Below, piece after piece: positions 1-8,182 of a stretch of DNA of 64,000 nt (positions within the stretch are counted from its first letter, which is position 1; the number at the start of each line of letters is the position of its first letter). Location: NCBI GenBank assembly GCA_036562185.1, contig DATCKN010000036.1, forward strand, positions 1 to 64,000, in the 5' to 3' direction. The stretch is from Thermoclostridium sp036562185 (GTDB lineage Bacteria; Bacillota; Clostridia; DSM-8532). A program made the translations under genes and the position numbers. The notes beneath the pieces are model-generated. The model did not search any database, had not been told where the DNA came from, and saw nothing but the letters and a program-made list of their open reading frames with translations.

Positions 1-161
1 TCTGAAATACTTGCCACGTTTTCAATCTGCTGTTGCACCTGTTCAAGTTCGGATGTTATTTCATTGTTTTTCAGATACCCCTCTTCGATTGCTTTGTTTG
101 TTTTATAAGAGGTGGCTTTTATTTCTTCAAAATGTGAGGAAGAAGCCAATTCAGACCCCAT
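1..161 (-). CDS. Possible partial CDS running off the left edge (coiled-coil, receptor-like)
   Basis: An open frame of 53 codons on the minus strand starts at an ATG (161) and runs off the window. The peptide is polar and helical, with Gln/Glu-rich heptads ending EQVQQQIENVASIS, which recalls the signalling helix of methyl-accepting chemotaxis proteins. There is no clear ribosome site before the ATG, and a TGA lies about 40 nt upstream in frame. It could therefore be the end of a decayed gene or chance coding. The divergent his promoter starts about 50 nt away. Assignment is weak. Confidence 0.3.
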   Translation of the reverse strand, partial: MGSELASSSHFEEIKATSYKTNKAIEEGYLKNNEITSELEQVQQQIENVASIS

Positions 162-213
162 TTTATATGATTTATGCAGCAAACAGGGCTGTAAAAATTT
201 TACCGGTCAACTA

Positions 214-242
214 TTGACAGGAATGGTTACTGCATATATAAT
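214..242 (+). promoter_or_regulatory. Consensus housekeeping promoter of the his operon
   Basis: TTGACA at 214-219 and TATAAT at 237-242 are separated by exactly 17 nt, a perfect sigma-A match. The predicted start near 249 gives a leader of about 45 nt before hisZ. That leader is too short for a T-box or peptide attenuator. It holds one 8-bp hairpin (257-264 with 271-278) just ahead of the ribosome site. Confidence 0.85.
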
Positions 243-294
243 GATATCAATCAATTATGCTTTAGCACGATAGAGCATTACTGAGGTGAAGCAT

Positions 295-1506
295 ATGAAG
301 CGCTGGAATATATACACTCCTGAGGGGATGCAGGATATTCTCTTTGAGCGGTGCTATTTCAAGAGAAATCTGGAAAACAGTATCAGGCAACTTTTCCTGC
401 AAAGCGGTTATATGGAGATAGAAACCCCGACCGTTGAGTTTTATGACGTTTTTTCGGGTACTCAAAACCTTATCCCCCAGGAAGATATGTTTAAGTTCAC
501 CGATCCGCAGGGGCGTATCCTGGTTCTGAAACCTGATATGACAATACCTGTTGCACGGGTTGCGGCTACAAAACTTAAAGAAAACTTATGGCCGGTTAAG
601 GTGTTTTACATTGGGAACACTTTTTCATACAACGAAATGGGGGGCGGCAAGCAAAAAGAATATACACAGGCGGGGGTGGAGGTACTTGGCATCAGCAGCC
701 CGGAAGCTGATGCCGAACTTATATCACTCGCAATTCAGGCACTGCAAAAAGCCGGTATAGAAGAATTTCAGATTGATATAGGCCAGGTGGACTTTTTCAG
801 AGGCCTCATGGAGCAATCGGGGTTATCTGAACTTGAAGCAGAAGAAATAAGGGAGTTAATAGATAAAAAAGATTTTGTCGGTGTTGAACAGCTTGTGAAC
901 AGCCACGCAATTGCAGATGAACTGAAAGAGCTGATATTGAACCTTCCGCGGTACTTTGGCTCAACCGATGTTATAGATGAACTGGCAACGAAGAATGTCA
1001 GCGGAAAAGCTTTAAAGGCCCTGGAATATTTAAAGAAAGTATTGGCCATTCTTGAAGACTGGGGCTTTGCCGACCATGTTTCAATTGATCTGGGGATGGT
1101 TCAAAGCCTGAATTATTATACGGGAATTGTTTTCCGCGGGTTTACATATGGAGTGGGGTATCCTGTGTTAAGCGGCGGAAGGTATGACAACCTGATCAAG
1201 AGGTTTGGAAAAGATTGCCCTGCAACCGGATTTTCTCTGGGCATCAACATGGTTATGACGGCTCTTGAACGCCAGAATAAACTGCCTGAACCGCCAGGGG
1301 GCAGTTACTATATAATTTATCACAGAAATGCAAGGAAAAAAGCCTTCTCGGTGCTGAGCGAACTGAGGCAAAAAGGTGAAACGGCAGAACTGGATATTGC
1401 TTCAATGGACATGGAAAAAGCCAGGGTGTATGCGAAAAGCAAAGGCATTAAAAACATAATCGTTATTGATGAAAACAGCAATGTGGTTACAATTGGGGTC
1501 AGTTAA
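295..1506 (+). CDS. hisZ: ATP phosphoribosyltransferase regulatory subunit HisZ
   Basis: HisZ is a histidyl-tRNA-synthetase-like paralogue that does not charge tRNA. It assembles with short-form HisG, enables its catalysis of the first step of histidine synthesis and mediates histidine feedback. The 403-residue protein shows the class II synthetase-like fold with SGTQNLIPQEDMFKF early on, YYTGIVFRGF near residue 275 and GGRYDNL near 300. ATG 295 is chosen over GTG 286 because the ribosome site TGAGGTGA (282-289) is correctly spaced from it. It is the first gene of the operon. The pairing with a 214-residue HisG downstream supports HisZ rather than HisS. Confidence 0.93.
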   Translation: MKRWNIYTPEGMQDILFERCYFKRNLENSIRQLFLQSGYMEIETPTVEFYDVFSGTQNLIPQEDMFKFTDPQGRILVLKPDMTIPVARVAATKLKENLWPVKVFYIGNTFSYNEMGGGKQKEYTQAGVEVLGISSPEADAELISLAIQALQKAGIEEFQIDIGQVDFFRGLMEQSGLSELEAEEIRELIDKKDFVGVEQLVNSHAIADELKELILNLPRYFGSTDVIDELATKNVSGKALKALEYLKKVLAILEDWGFADHVSIDLGMVQSLNYYTGIVFRGFTYGVGYPVLSGGRYDNLIKRFGKDCPATGFSLGINMVMTALERQNKLPEPPGGSYYIIYHRNARKKAFSVLSELRQKGETAELDIASMDMEKARVYAKSKGIKNIIVIDENSNVVTIGVS

Positions 1507-1573
1507 GACCAGACTGCTTTATCCTTATGGAAATGCGCATAAAAAATGACAGCCTGTTGAAAGAAGGGATTGA

Positions 1574-2218
1574 ATGAGATATCTTACAATGGCCCTTTCG
1601 AAAGGGCGCCTGGCCGAACTGTCGGTAGACATGCTGGAAAAGGCGGGCGTAGACTGTTCGGAATTAAAACAGGAAAGCAGAAAACTGATATTTACCGATG
1701 AAAAAAACAGGATAAAATTCTTCCTGGCAAAACCCGCCGATGTTCCGACCTATGTCGAATATGGCGCTGCAGACATAGGTATTGTGGGTAAAGATACTTT
1801 GCTTGAAGAAGGAAGGAATTTATATGAGGTTTTAAACCTTAAGATTGCGGCCTGCAAAATGTGTGTTGCAGGACCAAAAGATCTTGAAGGAAAAATGGAC
1901 AGCCTGACTATTACAAGGGTTGCCACTAAGTATCCTGAAATTGCGAAAGAGTATTTCCGGCACAAACGGCGGGAATCTGTTGAAATTATAAAGCTTAACG
2001 GTTCTGTAGAATTAGCTCCGTTGGTTGGACTTTCGGAAGTTATTGTGGATCTGGTAGAAACAGGCAAAACATTAAAGGAAAACGGACTTGTAATACTGGA
2101 TACAATTGCTGATATAAGCGCAAGGCTCATAGTAAACCGGGTCAGCATGAAAATGGAAAGAGAGAGAATAAACAGCCTTATTGTTAATTTGCGGAAGGTA
2201 ATTGAGAGTAAGGAATAA
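1574..2218 (+). CDS. hisG: ATP phosphoribosyltransferase catalytic subunit, short form
   Basis: HisG condenses ATP with PRPP to phosphoribosyl-ATP, the committed step of histidine synthesis. At 214 residues it is the short form, which lacks the C-terminal ACT-like regulatory domain and needs HisZ, encoded just upstream. The N-terminus has the family signature LTMALSKGRL. The PRPP-binding part is around LTITRVATKYPEIAKEYF and the downstream VDLVETGKTL segment. AGAAGGGA precedes ATG 1574. Cytoplasmic hetero-octamer with HisZ is the known arrangement. Confidence 0.95.
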   Translation: MRYLTMALSKGRLAELSVDMLEKAGVDCSELKQESRKLIFTDEKNRIKFFLAKPADVPTYVEYGAADIGIVGKDTLLEEGRNLYEVLNLKIAACKMCVAGPKDLEGKMDSLTITRVATKYPEIAKEYFRHKRRESVEIIKLNGSVELAPLVGLSEVIVDLVETGKTLKENGLVILDTIADISARLIVNRVSMKMERERINSLIVNLRKVIESKE

Positions 2219-2231
2219 AGGGGTTATAAAA

Positions 2232-3527
2232 ATGAGAATTTTTACTTCTTCAGAATATGATTTGAATTCGTTAATTAAAATACTACGGTCAAGGGAAAGC
2301 AGCGAACGGCCGGAGGTTACAGGTGCTGTAAGGGATATAATTGATGAGGTTAGAATAAAGGGGGATGAAGCCCTTTATGAGCTTACCCGGAAATTTGACA
2401 AGGTAAACCTGGAAAGCCTTGAAGTAAGCAGCGATACCGTTAAAAAAGCATATGAATCGCTTGAACCGCCACTGGCTTTAACAATTGAAAAAGCCGTTTC
2501 AAACATAAGAAATTTTCATCAGAAGCAAAAGGAAAACTCATGGTTTGACAGCGATGAGAACGGAATCATCCTGGGCCAGAAAATAACGCCGCTTGAGCGT
2601 GTCGGGGTGTATGTGCCCGGCGGAACGGCGCCGCTTCCTTCTTCGGTCCTGATGAATGTTATACCTGCAAAAGTGGCAGGTGTAAAAGAAGTAATAATGT
2701 GTACCCCGCCACAGGCAGGTGGGCTGCCCGATGCTGTGATCCTGGCATGTGCGTATATTGCCGGGGTTGACAGGGTATTCAGTATTGGGGGGGCTCAGGC
2801 CATAGCTGCAATGGCTTATGGAACCGAAACCATACCTAAGGTTGACAAGGTAACAGGTCCGGGGAATATTTTCGTTGCAACTGCTAAAAAAATGGTATAC
2901 GGCATTTGTGACATAGACATGATAGCAGGCCCCAGTGAGATTCTCGTAATAGCCGATGAATACGCGAACCCGGCGTATGTTGCCGCAGATTTATTATCAC
3001 AGGCCGAACACGATGTATTGGCTTCGTCAATTCTTATTTCAGACAGCGAAACGTTGATAAAAAATGTTATAAACGAAATTGACAGGCAGGTTCAAAAACT
3101 TTCAAGAAAAGAATTTATAAACAGTTCAATTGGGAATTATGGGGCTGCAATTTCAGTTAAATCCCTTGGAGAAGCGGTTGAACTGTCGAACCTGATAGCT
3201 CCGGAACACCTTGAGTTAATGGTGAAAGATCCGTTTTCTCTTTTGGGCAGTATTAAAAATGCAGGGGCAATTTTCCTCGGCGAGTACGCACCCGAACCGC
3301 TGGGCGATTATATGGCCGGACCCAATCATATTCTGCCGACGAACGGTACGTCAAGATTTTTCTCTCCGTTATCTGTAGGTGATTTCACAAAAAAGTCGAG
3401 TATTATATCATACTCAAAAGAAGCATTGAAAAATTTATACAAAGATGTGGCACGGTTTGCCGAAACCGAAGGGCTTGATGCCCATGCCAATTCGGTACGC
3501 ATACGGTTTGAGGGGGATAATGAATGA
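2232..3527 (+). CDS. hisD: Histidinol dehydrogenase
   Basis: HisD carries out the last two steps of histidine synthesis, oxidising L-histidinol to L-histidine with two NAD. The 431-residue protein has the expected length. The family signature GPGNIFVATAKKMVYG, the segment IDMIAGPSEI, and the zinc-ligand regions around SQAEHD and APEHLEL are present. ATG 2232 is chosen because AAAGGGG lies 7-13 nt before it; a TTG 30 nt upstream would overlap hisG and has no ribosome site. It overlaps hisC by 4 nt (ATGA), indicating translational coupling. Confidence 0.95.
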   Translation: MRIFTSSEYDLNSLIKILRSRESSERPEVTGAVRDIIDEVRIKGDEALYELTRKFDKVNLESLEVSSDTVKKAYESLEPPLALTIEKAVSNIRNFHQKQKENSWFDSDENGIILGQKITPLERVGVYVPGGTAPLPSSVLMNVIPAKVAGVKEVIMCTPPQAGGLPDAVILACAYIAGVDRVFSIGGAQAIAAMAYGTETIPKVDKVTGPGNIFVATAKKMVYGICDIDMIAGPSEILVIADEYANPAYVAADLLSQAEHDVLASSILISDSETLIKNVINEIDRQVQKLSRKEFINSSIGNYGAAISVKSLGEAVELSNLIAPEHLELMVKDPFSLLGSIKNAGAIFLGEYAPEPLGDYMAGPNHILPTNGTSRFFSPLSVGDFTKKSSIISYSKEALKNLYKDVARFAETEGLDAHANSVRIRFEGDNE

Positions 3528-4591
3528 ACAGGTTCTGGAGTGACACAGTAAGGAATATTTCCCCGTATATACCCGGGGAACAGCCAAAGGATAAAAAATA
3601 TATCAAGCTGAATACAAATGAAAATCCATATCCTACGTCCCCGAAAGTTATTGAAGCAATACGTAAGGAAACCGGCAGTATCTTAAGGTTGTACCCTGAC
3701 CCTGAGGCTTCTTTTCTAAAAGAGGCATTATCAGACTTTTACCGGCTCGAACCCAATCAGGTGTTTGCCGGAAACGGCTCGGACGAGGTTTTGGCTTTCT
3801 GTTTTCCGGCCTTTTTTAATCCGGGCGACATTATCTCATTCCCTGAAATCACTTACAGTTTTTACCCCGTATATGCAAAATTGTACGGTATCGGTTATGA
3901 GACAGTTGCCTTGAATAACGATTTCACCATTGATCTTGACAGGTTTCCCGGGCATGTAAAGGGTGTTCTGCTTGCAAATCCAAATGCGCCGACGGGTATT
4001 GCCATTGGCCTTAATGAGATTGAAGCTTTTATAAATAAGCATCACGATAAGCTGATTATTATTGATGAAGCTTATGTGGATTTTGGTGCCGAATCGGCAG
4101 TACCGCTTGTAAATGATTATGAAAACCTCCTTGTTGTCCAGACTTTTTCAAAATCCAGATCGCTTGCCGGACTTAGAATTGGATTTGCTTTAGGGAATAA
4201 AAACCTGATTGAGGCTCTGAACAGAGTTAAAAATTCCTTTAATTCATACACCCTGGACAGGATAGCGCAAAAAGCTGCAACTGCCGCAATTATGGATAAA
4301 GAGTATTTTGCCGGAATATGCGGCAGGATAGTCAAAACCAGGGAAGCCACGGCCAAAAAGTTAATCTCCATTGGTTTTAATGTTCTTCCATCCAAGGCTA
4401 ATTTCCTGTTTGTTTCCCACGATAAGCTGAGTGGCAGGGAACTATTTACCAGACTCAAAGCCGATGGGATTCTTGTAAGGCATTTTGATATGAAAGGAAT
4501 AGAAAATTTCCTGAGGATATCCATAGGCACCGATGAAGAAATGGAAATACTGGTTGACAGGCTGAGCTCTTATGTGAATCCTGTCCGCTGA
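3524..4591 (+). CDS. hisC: Histidinol-phosphate aminotransferase
   Basis: HisC is a PLP enzyme converting imidazole-acetol phosphate and glutamate to histidinol phosphate. The 355-residue sequence is a fold type I class II aminotransferase with TNENPYPTSP near the start, ANPNAPTG, IIDEAYVDF, and the Schiff-base lysine in TFSKSRSLAGLRIGF near residue 210. Its ATG overlaps the hisD stop. After its stop the operon is interrupted by 281 nt without a gene, which holds a hairpin, an internal promoter and a structured RNA before hisB. Confidence 0.94.
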   Translation: MNRFWSDTVRNISPYIPGEQPKDKKYIKLNTNENPYPTSPKVIEAIRKETGSILRLYPDPEASFLKEALSDFYRLEPNQVFAGNGSDEVLAFCFPAFFNPGDIISFPEITYSFYPVYAKLYGIGYETVALNNDFTIDLDRFPGHVKGVLLANPNAPTGIAIGLNEIEAFINKHHDKLIIIDEAYVDFGAESAVPLVNDYENLLVVQTFSKSRSLAGLRIGFALGNKNLIEALNRVKNSFNSYTLDRIAQKAATAAIMDKEYFAGICGRIVKTREATAKKLISIGFNVLPSKANFLFVSHDKLSGRELFTRLKADGILVRHFDMKGIENFLRISIGTDEEMEILVDRLSSYVNPVR

Positions 4592-4674
4592 ATATAGCTT
4601 CAATCGCAGTTAAATGGGGCGTGTTGCCGTGGATGTGGATTAAAACAGTATTTTTATGCGGGATTTGGTTATGG

Positions 4675-4719
4675 ATTGATAAACTGTGTGTCAGAACTGC
4701 TTGCACAGTTTTATCCAAT
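4675..4719 (+). repeat. Long imperfect hairpin after hisC
   Basis: Positions 4675-4688 and 4704-4719 pair over 14 base pairs with two single-base bulges around a 15-nt loop. No T-run follows, so it is not a normal intrinsic terminator. It lies 84 nt after the hisC stop and just before the proposed internal promoter. It may be a stability or processing element of the upstream mRNA. Confidence 0.5.
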
Positions 4720-4740
4720 GATATATTGTATTAATATAAT
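4711..4740 (+). promoter_or_regulatory. Possible internal promoter for hisB-purC-hisA
   Basis: A perfect -10 box TATAAT (4735-4740) follows a poor -35 box TTATCC (4711-4716) at 18 nt. Transcription would start near 4747, giving hisB a 125-nt leader that begins with the structured element at 4753. The -35 is weak, so the promoter is tentative. Confidence 0.4.
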
Positions 4741-4752
4741 GGGGCTGTAAAA

Positions 4753-4839
4753 TACCCTATGCCTTTGCAGACGGAGGGTACAGGTTAATCCGGGCAGATA
4801 ACCTGCCGTCGGGAAAACGATATGATGCAATTGCTCCCG
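4753..4839 (+). ncRNA. Candidate structured RNA leader (two stacked helices plus pseudoknot) before hisB
   Basis: Three perfect helices are packed without linkers. P1 pairs TACCCT (4753-4758) with AGGGTA (4775-4780). P2 pairs CAGGTTA (4781-4787) with TAACCTG (4799-4805). The last five loop bases of P1, GACGG (4770-4774), pair with CCGTC (4806-4810) directly after P2, forming a pseudoknot. A further stem CGGGA/TCCCG (4810-4814 with 4835-4839) competes for one base and lies 20 nt before the hisB ribosome site. The layout suits a riboswitch-like cis-regulator. From memory it does not match ZTP, THF, SAM, preQ1 or T-box consensus. Folding is by hand. Confidence 0.45.
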
Positions 4840-4872
4840 TTATTGTAAATATCCTTGAAAGGAGATAACAAA

Positions 4873-5460
4873 ATGCAAAGAATAGCCGAAGTGTCCCGTA
4901 AGACATCCGAGACCGATGTTTATGTAAAACTTAATATTGACGGGTCGGGGTTATCGAAAATTGATACCCGGATAGGTTTTTTTGATCATATGCTGACTCT
5001 TTTTTCCAGGCACGCTTTAATTGATATTGAAGTTGTTTCCGCCGGGGATTTAAATGTGGATACTCACCATACAATAGAAGACACCGGGATTGTAATAGGC
5101 CAGGCAATTTCAAAGGCACTCGGCAGTAAGGAATCAATAGCCCGGTATGGTACGGCTTTCGTACCGATGGATGAAGCTCTGGCGATGGTATCACTGGACC
5201 TTTCATCAAGGCCTTTTTTGCATTTTGAAGCAGACTTCCCGAGTGAAAAAATAGGAGACATGGATACCGAAATGGTTGAGGAATTTTTCCGGGCATTATC
5301 GGTTCATGGAGGCATAACATTACATATTAAGCTAATACACGGCAAGAATAATCATCACATTGCCGAAGCCATATTCAAAGCATTCGGACAAGCTCTGCGG
5401 AAAGCATGTGAAATTGATGACAGAATAAAAGGGGTTCTTTCAACGAAAGGAACACTTTAG
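4873..5460 (+). CDS. hisB: Imidazoleglycerol-phosphate dehydratase
   Basis: HisB dehydrates imidazole-glycerol phosphate to imidazole-acetol phosphate. The 195-residue protein is the monofunctional form, without the phosphatase domain fused in enterobacteria. The two metal-binding signatures are clear: DTHHTIEDTGI near residue 60-70 and HGKNNHHIAEAIFKA near 160. ATG 4873 follows AAGGAGA (4859-4865) at ideal distance. Downstream, purC begins 25 nt after its stop. Confidence 0.95.
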   Translation: MQRIAEVSRKTSETDVYVKLNIDGSGLSKIDTRIGFFDHMLTLFSRHALIDIEVVSAGDLNVDTHHTIEDTGIVIGQAISKALGSKESIARYGTAFVPMDEALAMVSLDLSSRPFLHFEADFPSEKIGDMDTEMVEEFFRALSVHGGITLHIKLIHGKNNHHIAEAIFKAFGQALRKACEIDDRIKGVLSTKGTL

Positions 5461-5485
5461 TATTTTTTTTGGAAGGGATGAGTTT

Positions 5486-6373
5486 ATGTTGCTTAAAAAT
5501 ACCGATTTTATTGATTTGCCGCTTTTTGCAAAGGGAAAAGTCAGGGATGTATATGATGTTGATGAGAATTTGCTGTTAATGGTTGTTACCGACAGAATCT
5601 CTGCTTTTGACGTTGTGTTTAACGAGCCCATACCCGACAAGGGAAGGGTGCTTAACAAAATATCCGAGTTCTGGTTTGATTTCACAAAAAACATTATAGG
5701 TAACCATGTGGTTACTACCGATGTTTCAAAGTATCCAAAGGGACTTGACAGGTTCCGGGAGGAACTTGACGGGCGTTCAATGCTGGTAAAAAAGGTTAAA
5801 ATGGAGAATGTCGAGTGCATAGTAAGAGGATACCTGGAGGGGAGCGGGCTTAAAGAATATAAAGCCACAGGAGCAATATGCGGCATTAAGCTTCCCGAAG
5901 GCCTTAAACAGGCCGATAAACTGCCCGAACCGATATTTACCCCGTCCACAAAGTCAAAGGAAGGACATGATGAAAACATTACTTTCGATGAACTGGTCAG
6001 CATGATAGGGATGGAAAGGGCAAAGAAACTGAAAGAAAAATCCCTGGCTATCTATACTGCCGCCGCAGAATACGCAGAAAGCAAAGGGATTATTATTGCC
6101 GATACCAAGTTCGAGTTTGGGTATCTGGACGGTGAGCTTGTTGTGGCCGATGAAATGCTTACTCCGGATTCTTCAAGGTTCTGGCCGCTGGACGACTATG
6201 AACCGGGTCGTGCTCAAAAGAGCTTTGACAAACAGTTCCTGAGAGAATACCTGGAGAGCATAGGCTGGGATAAAAACCCTCCCGCACCGGCACTTCCGTC
6301 CGAAATAATTGAAAAAACCAGGGCAAAATACATTGAAGCTTACGAACGCATTACCGGGATTAAATTTGCATGA
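5486..6373 (+). CDS. purC: SAICAR synthetase PurC
   Basis: PurC joins aspartate to CAIR using ATP, giving SAICAR, the precursor of AICAR in purine synthesis. The 295-residue protein shows the nucleotide-binding KGKVRDVY, RDxL-type substrate region, KSKEGHDENI and ADTKFEFG. It lies inside the his operon between hisB and hisA, an unusual place. The link is biochemical: the HisHF step releases AICAR, so purine and histidine flux share an intermediate. A ribosome site GGAAGGGA precedes ATG 5486. Confidence 0.94.
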   Translation: MLLKNTDFIDLPLFAKGKVRDVYDVDENLLLMVVTDRISAFDVVFNEPIPDKGRVLNKISEFWFDFTKNIIGNHVVTTDVSKYPKGLDRFREELDGRSMLVKKVKMENVECIVRGYLEGSGLKEYKATGAICGIKLPEGLKQADKLPEPIFTPSTKSKEGHDENITFDELVSMIGMERAKKLKEKSLAIYTAAAEYAESKGIIIADTKFEFGYLDGELVVADEMLTPDSSRFWPLDDYEPGRAQKSFDKQFLREYLESIGWDKNPPAPALPSEIIEKTRAKYIEAYERITGIKFA

Positions 6374-6431
6374 TAACATCCGGCTTTGCAGCTGTTTTTT
6401 GCTTCTGCTGCTGAAGGAGGAAGCTGAGAGC

Positions 6432-6488
6432 GTGGAACTGAGCGATTATTTTATCCGGCATGCATTTTTACAGACTAGCTCGCCGTGA
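6432..6488 (+). CDS. Possible 18-residue leader peptide between purC and hisA
   Basis: A perfect AAGGAGG (6414-6420) is followed 11 nt later by GTG and 18 codons before TGA. The encoded peptide (VELSDYFIRHAFLQTSSP) contains a single His and no histidine run, so it is not a classical his attenuator peptide. It may instead be the start of a decayed gene, since hisH would be expected hereabouts, but it does not look like the HisH N-terminus. Only the ribosome site supports it. Confidence 0.25.
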   Translation: MELSDYFIRHAFLQTSSP

Positions 6489-6565
6489 CAGGACTGCACA
6501 TCCATTACAGGTGTAGCGTTTTTACGGTATTGCACTATAAACAGAAGGAACAGGTGGTTTGGATT

Positions 6566-7273
6566 ATGATTATTTATCCTGCGATTGATATAAAGGATGG
6601 CCGCTGTGTGCGTCTGTTACAGGGAAGGTTCAATGATGTAACGGTTTACGGTAACGATCCTGTCCAGATGGCATCGAAATGGGTATCTTCAGGTGCAAAA
6701 TGGCTGCACATTGTGGACCTGGACGGAGCCCGTGGCGAAGTTTCAAATAACAGAAATATTATTCTTAAAATTGTAAAGGAATTTTCCGTTCCGGTGCAGG
6801 CCGGCGGCGGAATCAGGACAATGGAAGATATAGAACATCTGATTGGCGCAGGCGTTTCGCGGGTTATATTGGGAACAGCGGCAGTAAGAAATCCTGCACT
6901 TGTTAGGGAAGCACTGTCAAAATATCCTGAGAAAGTTGCAGTCGGTATTGATGCTAAAGACGGGAAAGTTGCGATAGAAGGCTGGGAACAGGTAAGCGAT
7001 TATACCGCGGTTGATTTTGCAAAAAAGATGGAACAGCTTGGCTGCCGTATTATTATTTATACTGATATAAACACCGATGGTACTTTATCAGGACCAAACA
7101 TTAAAGCAATGAAAGAAATGATAGACAATGTGAACATGGACGTGATTGCATCGGGAGGGGTAAGCTCAATCCAGGATCTTAAAAATCTTAAGGAAATCGG
7201 TGCTGCAGGTGCAATAACAGGTAAAGCGATTTACACCGGGGCAATAGATCTTGCCGAAGCCCTTAAGATATAG
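6566..7273 (+). CDS. hisA: Phosphoribosylformimino-AICAR-phosphate isomerase HisA
   Basis: HisA performs the Amadori rearrangement of ProFAR to PRFAR. The 235-residue TIM barrel begins PAIDIKDGRCVRLLQG with catalytic Asp near residue 8; the second half has TDINTDGTLSGPN with the second catalytic Asp, and phosphate-binding glycine motifs VQAGGGIR and IASGGVSS. ATG 6566 follows AGGTGG; an earlier GTG at 6485 would add unrelated sequence. A strong terminator follows its stop. HisH and HisF, which use its product, are not encoded in this window. Confidence 0.95.
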   Translation: MIIYPAIDIKDGRCVRLLQGRFNDVTVYGNDPVQMASKWVSSGAKWLHIVDLDGARGEVSNNRNIILKIVKEFSVPVQAGGGIRTMEDIEHLIGAGVSRVILGTAAVRNPALVREALSKYPEKVAVGIDAKDGKVAIEGWEQVSDYTAVDFAKKMEQLGCRIIIYTDINTDGTLSGPNIKAMKEMIDNVNMDVIASGGVSSIQDLKNLKEIGAAGAITGKAIYTGAIDLAEALKI

Positions 7274-7277
7274 GTTT

Positions 7278-7325
7278 GGAAGCAACGGGAAGCACGGGGA
7301 CCGTACTGCTGCTTCCTTTTTACAT
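7278..7325 (+). terminator. Intrinsic terminator of the his operon
   Basis: GGAAGCA (7278-7284) pairs with TGCTTCC (7310-7316), with further pairing inside the loop, and is followed by TTTTTACATTT. It begins 5 nt after the hisA stop. Confidence 0.8.
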
Positions 7326-7451
7326 TTATCCGATATAATGACATGATTGAAGTAAGGACACGATTCTTCTGTTATCAGTATTGTCTTCAGGAATGCCTGC
7401 CGGTTGTAAAAATACCGATTCATCGGGTAATGTTTGAAAGGAATTAACTCT

Positions 7452-7955
7452 ATGCAGGAAAACATTACGTTCAGACATGCGACAATTGATGATTTGCCGG
7501 CTATTGTTGATATTTATAATTCAACAATTCCGGGCAGAATGGTAACTGCCGATACCGAACCTGTATCAGTAGATGACAGGCTGGATTGGTTTTATAAACA
7601 CAGCCCCGAAAAGAAACCGTTATGGATTGCAGAGTATGGAGGAAAAACCTGTGGCTGGGTAAGTCTTCAGTCTTTTTATGGGAGGCCTGCATATAATGCA
7701 ACCGCTGAAATAAGTATCTACCTGGATAAAAATTACAGGGGAAAAGGAATTGGTAAAAGAGTTTTGGCCAAAGTCATTGAAGAATGCCCCGGGCTGAAAA
7801 TTGATACACTTCTTGCCTTTATCTTTGCGCATAATGAACCCAGCATCCGGCTGTTTTCAGGTTTTGGTTTTGAGAAATGGGGTTTTCTGCCGGGAATTGC
7901 TGATTTGGACGGAATTAAACGTGATTTGGTGATAATGGGCAAAAAAATATATTAG
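7452..7955 (+). CDS. GNAT family N-acetyltransferase, phosphinothricin-acetyltransferase type
   Basis: The 167-residue protein transfers an acetyl group from acetyl-CoA to an amine. It resembles the phosphinothricin/MnaT branch of GNAT: the start ITFRHATIDDLPAIVDIYN, the mid region EISIYLDKNYRGKGIGKRVL containing the acetyl-CoA loop (R/Q-x-x-G-x-G), and the C-terminal NEPSIRLFSGFGFEKWG. True substrates in this branch are often amino acids such as methionine sulfone or toxic analogues; the substrate here is unknown. ATG 7452 follows GAAAGGA. It stands alone after the his terminator. Confidence 0.85.
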   Translation: MQENITFRHATIDDLPAIVDIYNSTIPGRMVTADTEPVSVDDRLDWFYKHSPEKKPLWIAEYGGKTCGWVSLQSFYGRPAYNATAEISIYLDKNYRGKGIGKRVLAKVIEECPGLKIDTLLAFIFAHNEPSIRLFSGFGFEKWGFLPGIADLDGIKRDLVIMGKKIY

Positions 7956-8182
7956 TGTGGATTCGGCTGCTGTATCAAAAATAAATAGAATAATGCGAAG
8001 ATTATTGTCCAGGTATTAAATTGATGATTTATCATTATTCTATACATGAGTTTTTCAAAACCCAAATATTGAGCCTGATGCTGCAAAGATTGACTTTATT
8101 TTATTATCAGGTTTCAAGATTATTCAAGAACGTACCGGACATTTCAAAAAAACTAAAGTACTGTAAAATCAGGGTAATGGTT
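7956..8182. other. Intergenic stretch without a recognised gene
   Basis: I see no ribosome-site-supported frame or RNA structure here. The one long plus-strand frame crossing it (8021-8344) has no ribosome site and runs into the acyl-CoA synthetase gene on the opposite strand. Confidence 0.5.

Noticed and set aside
768..1049. Minus-strand frame inside hisZ and similar shadow frames elsewhere
   Set aside because: They lie inside well-identified genes, have no ribosome sites and give low-complexity translations.
4753..4810. ZTP (pfl), THF, preQ1 or T-box identity for the hisB leader
   Set aside because: The conserved sequence blocks of those classes as I remember them are not present; only helix layout is claimed.
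6374..6565. Remnant of hisH
   Set aside because: Translations in this gap show no amidotransferase motifs such as the nucleophile-cysteine segment.
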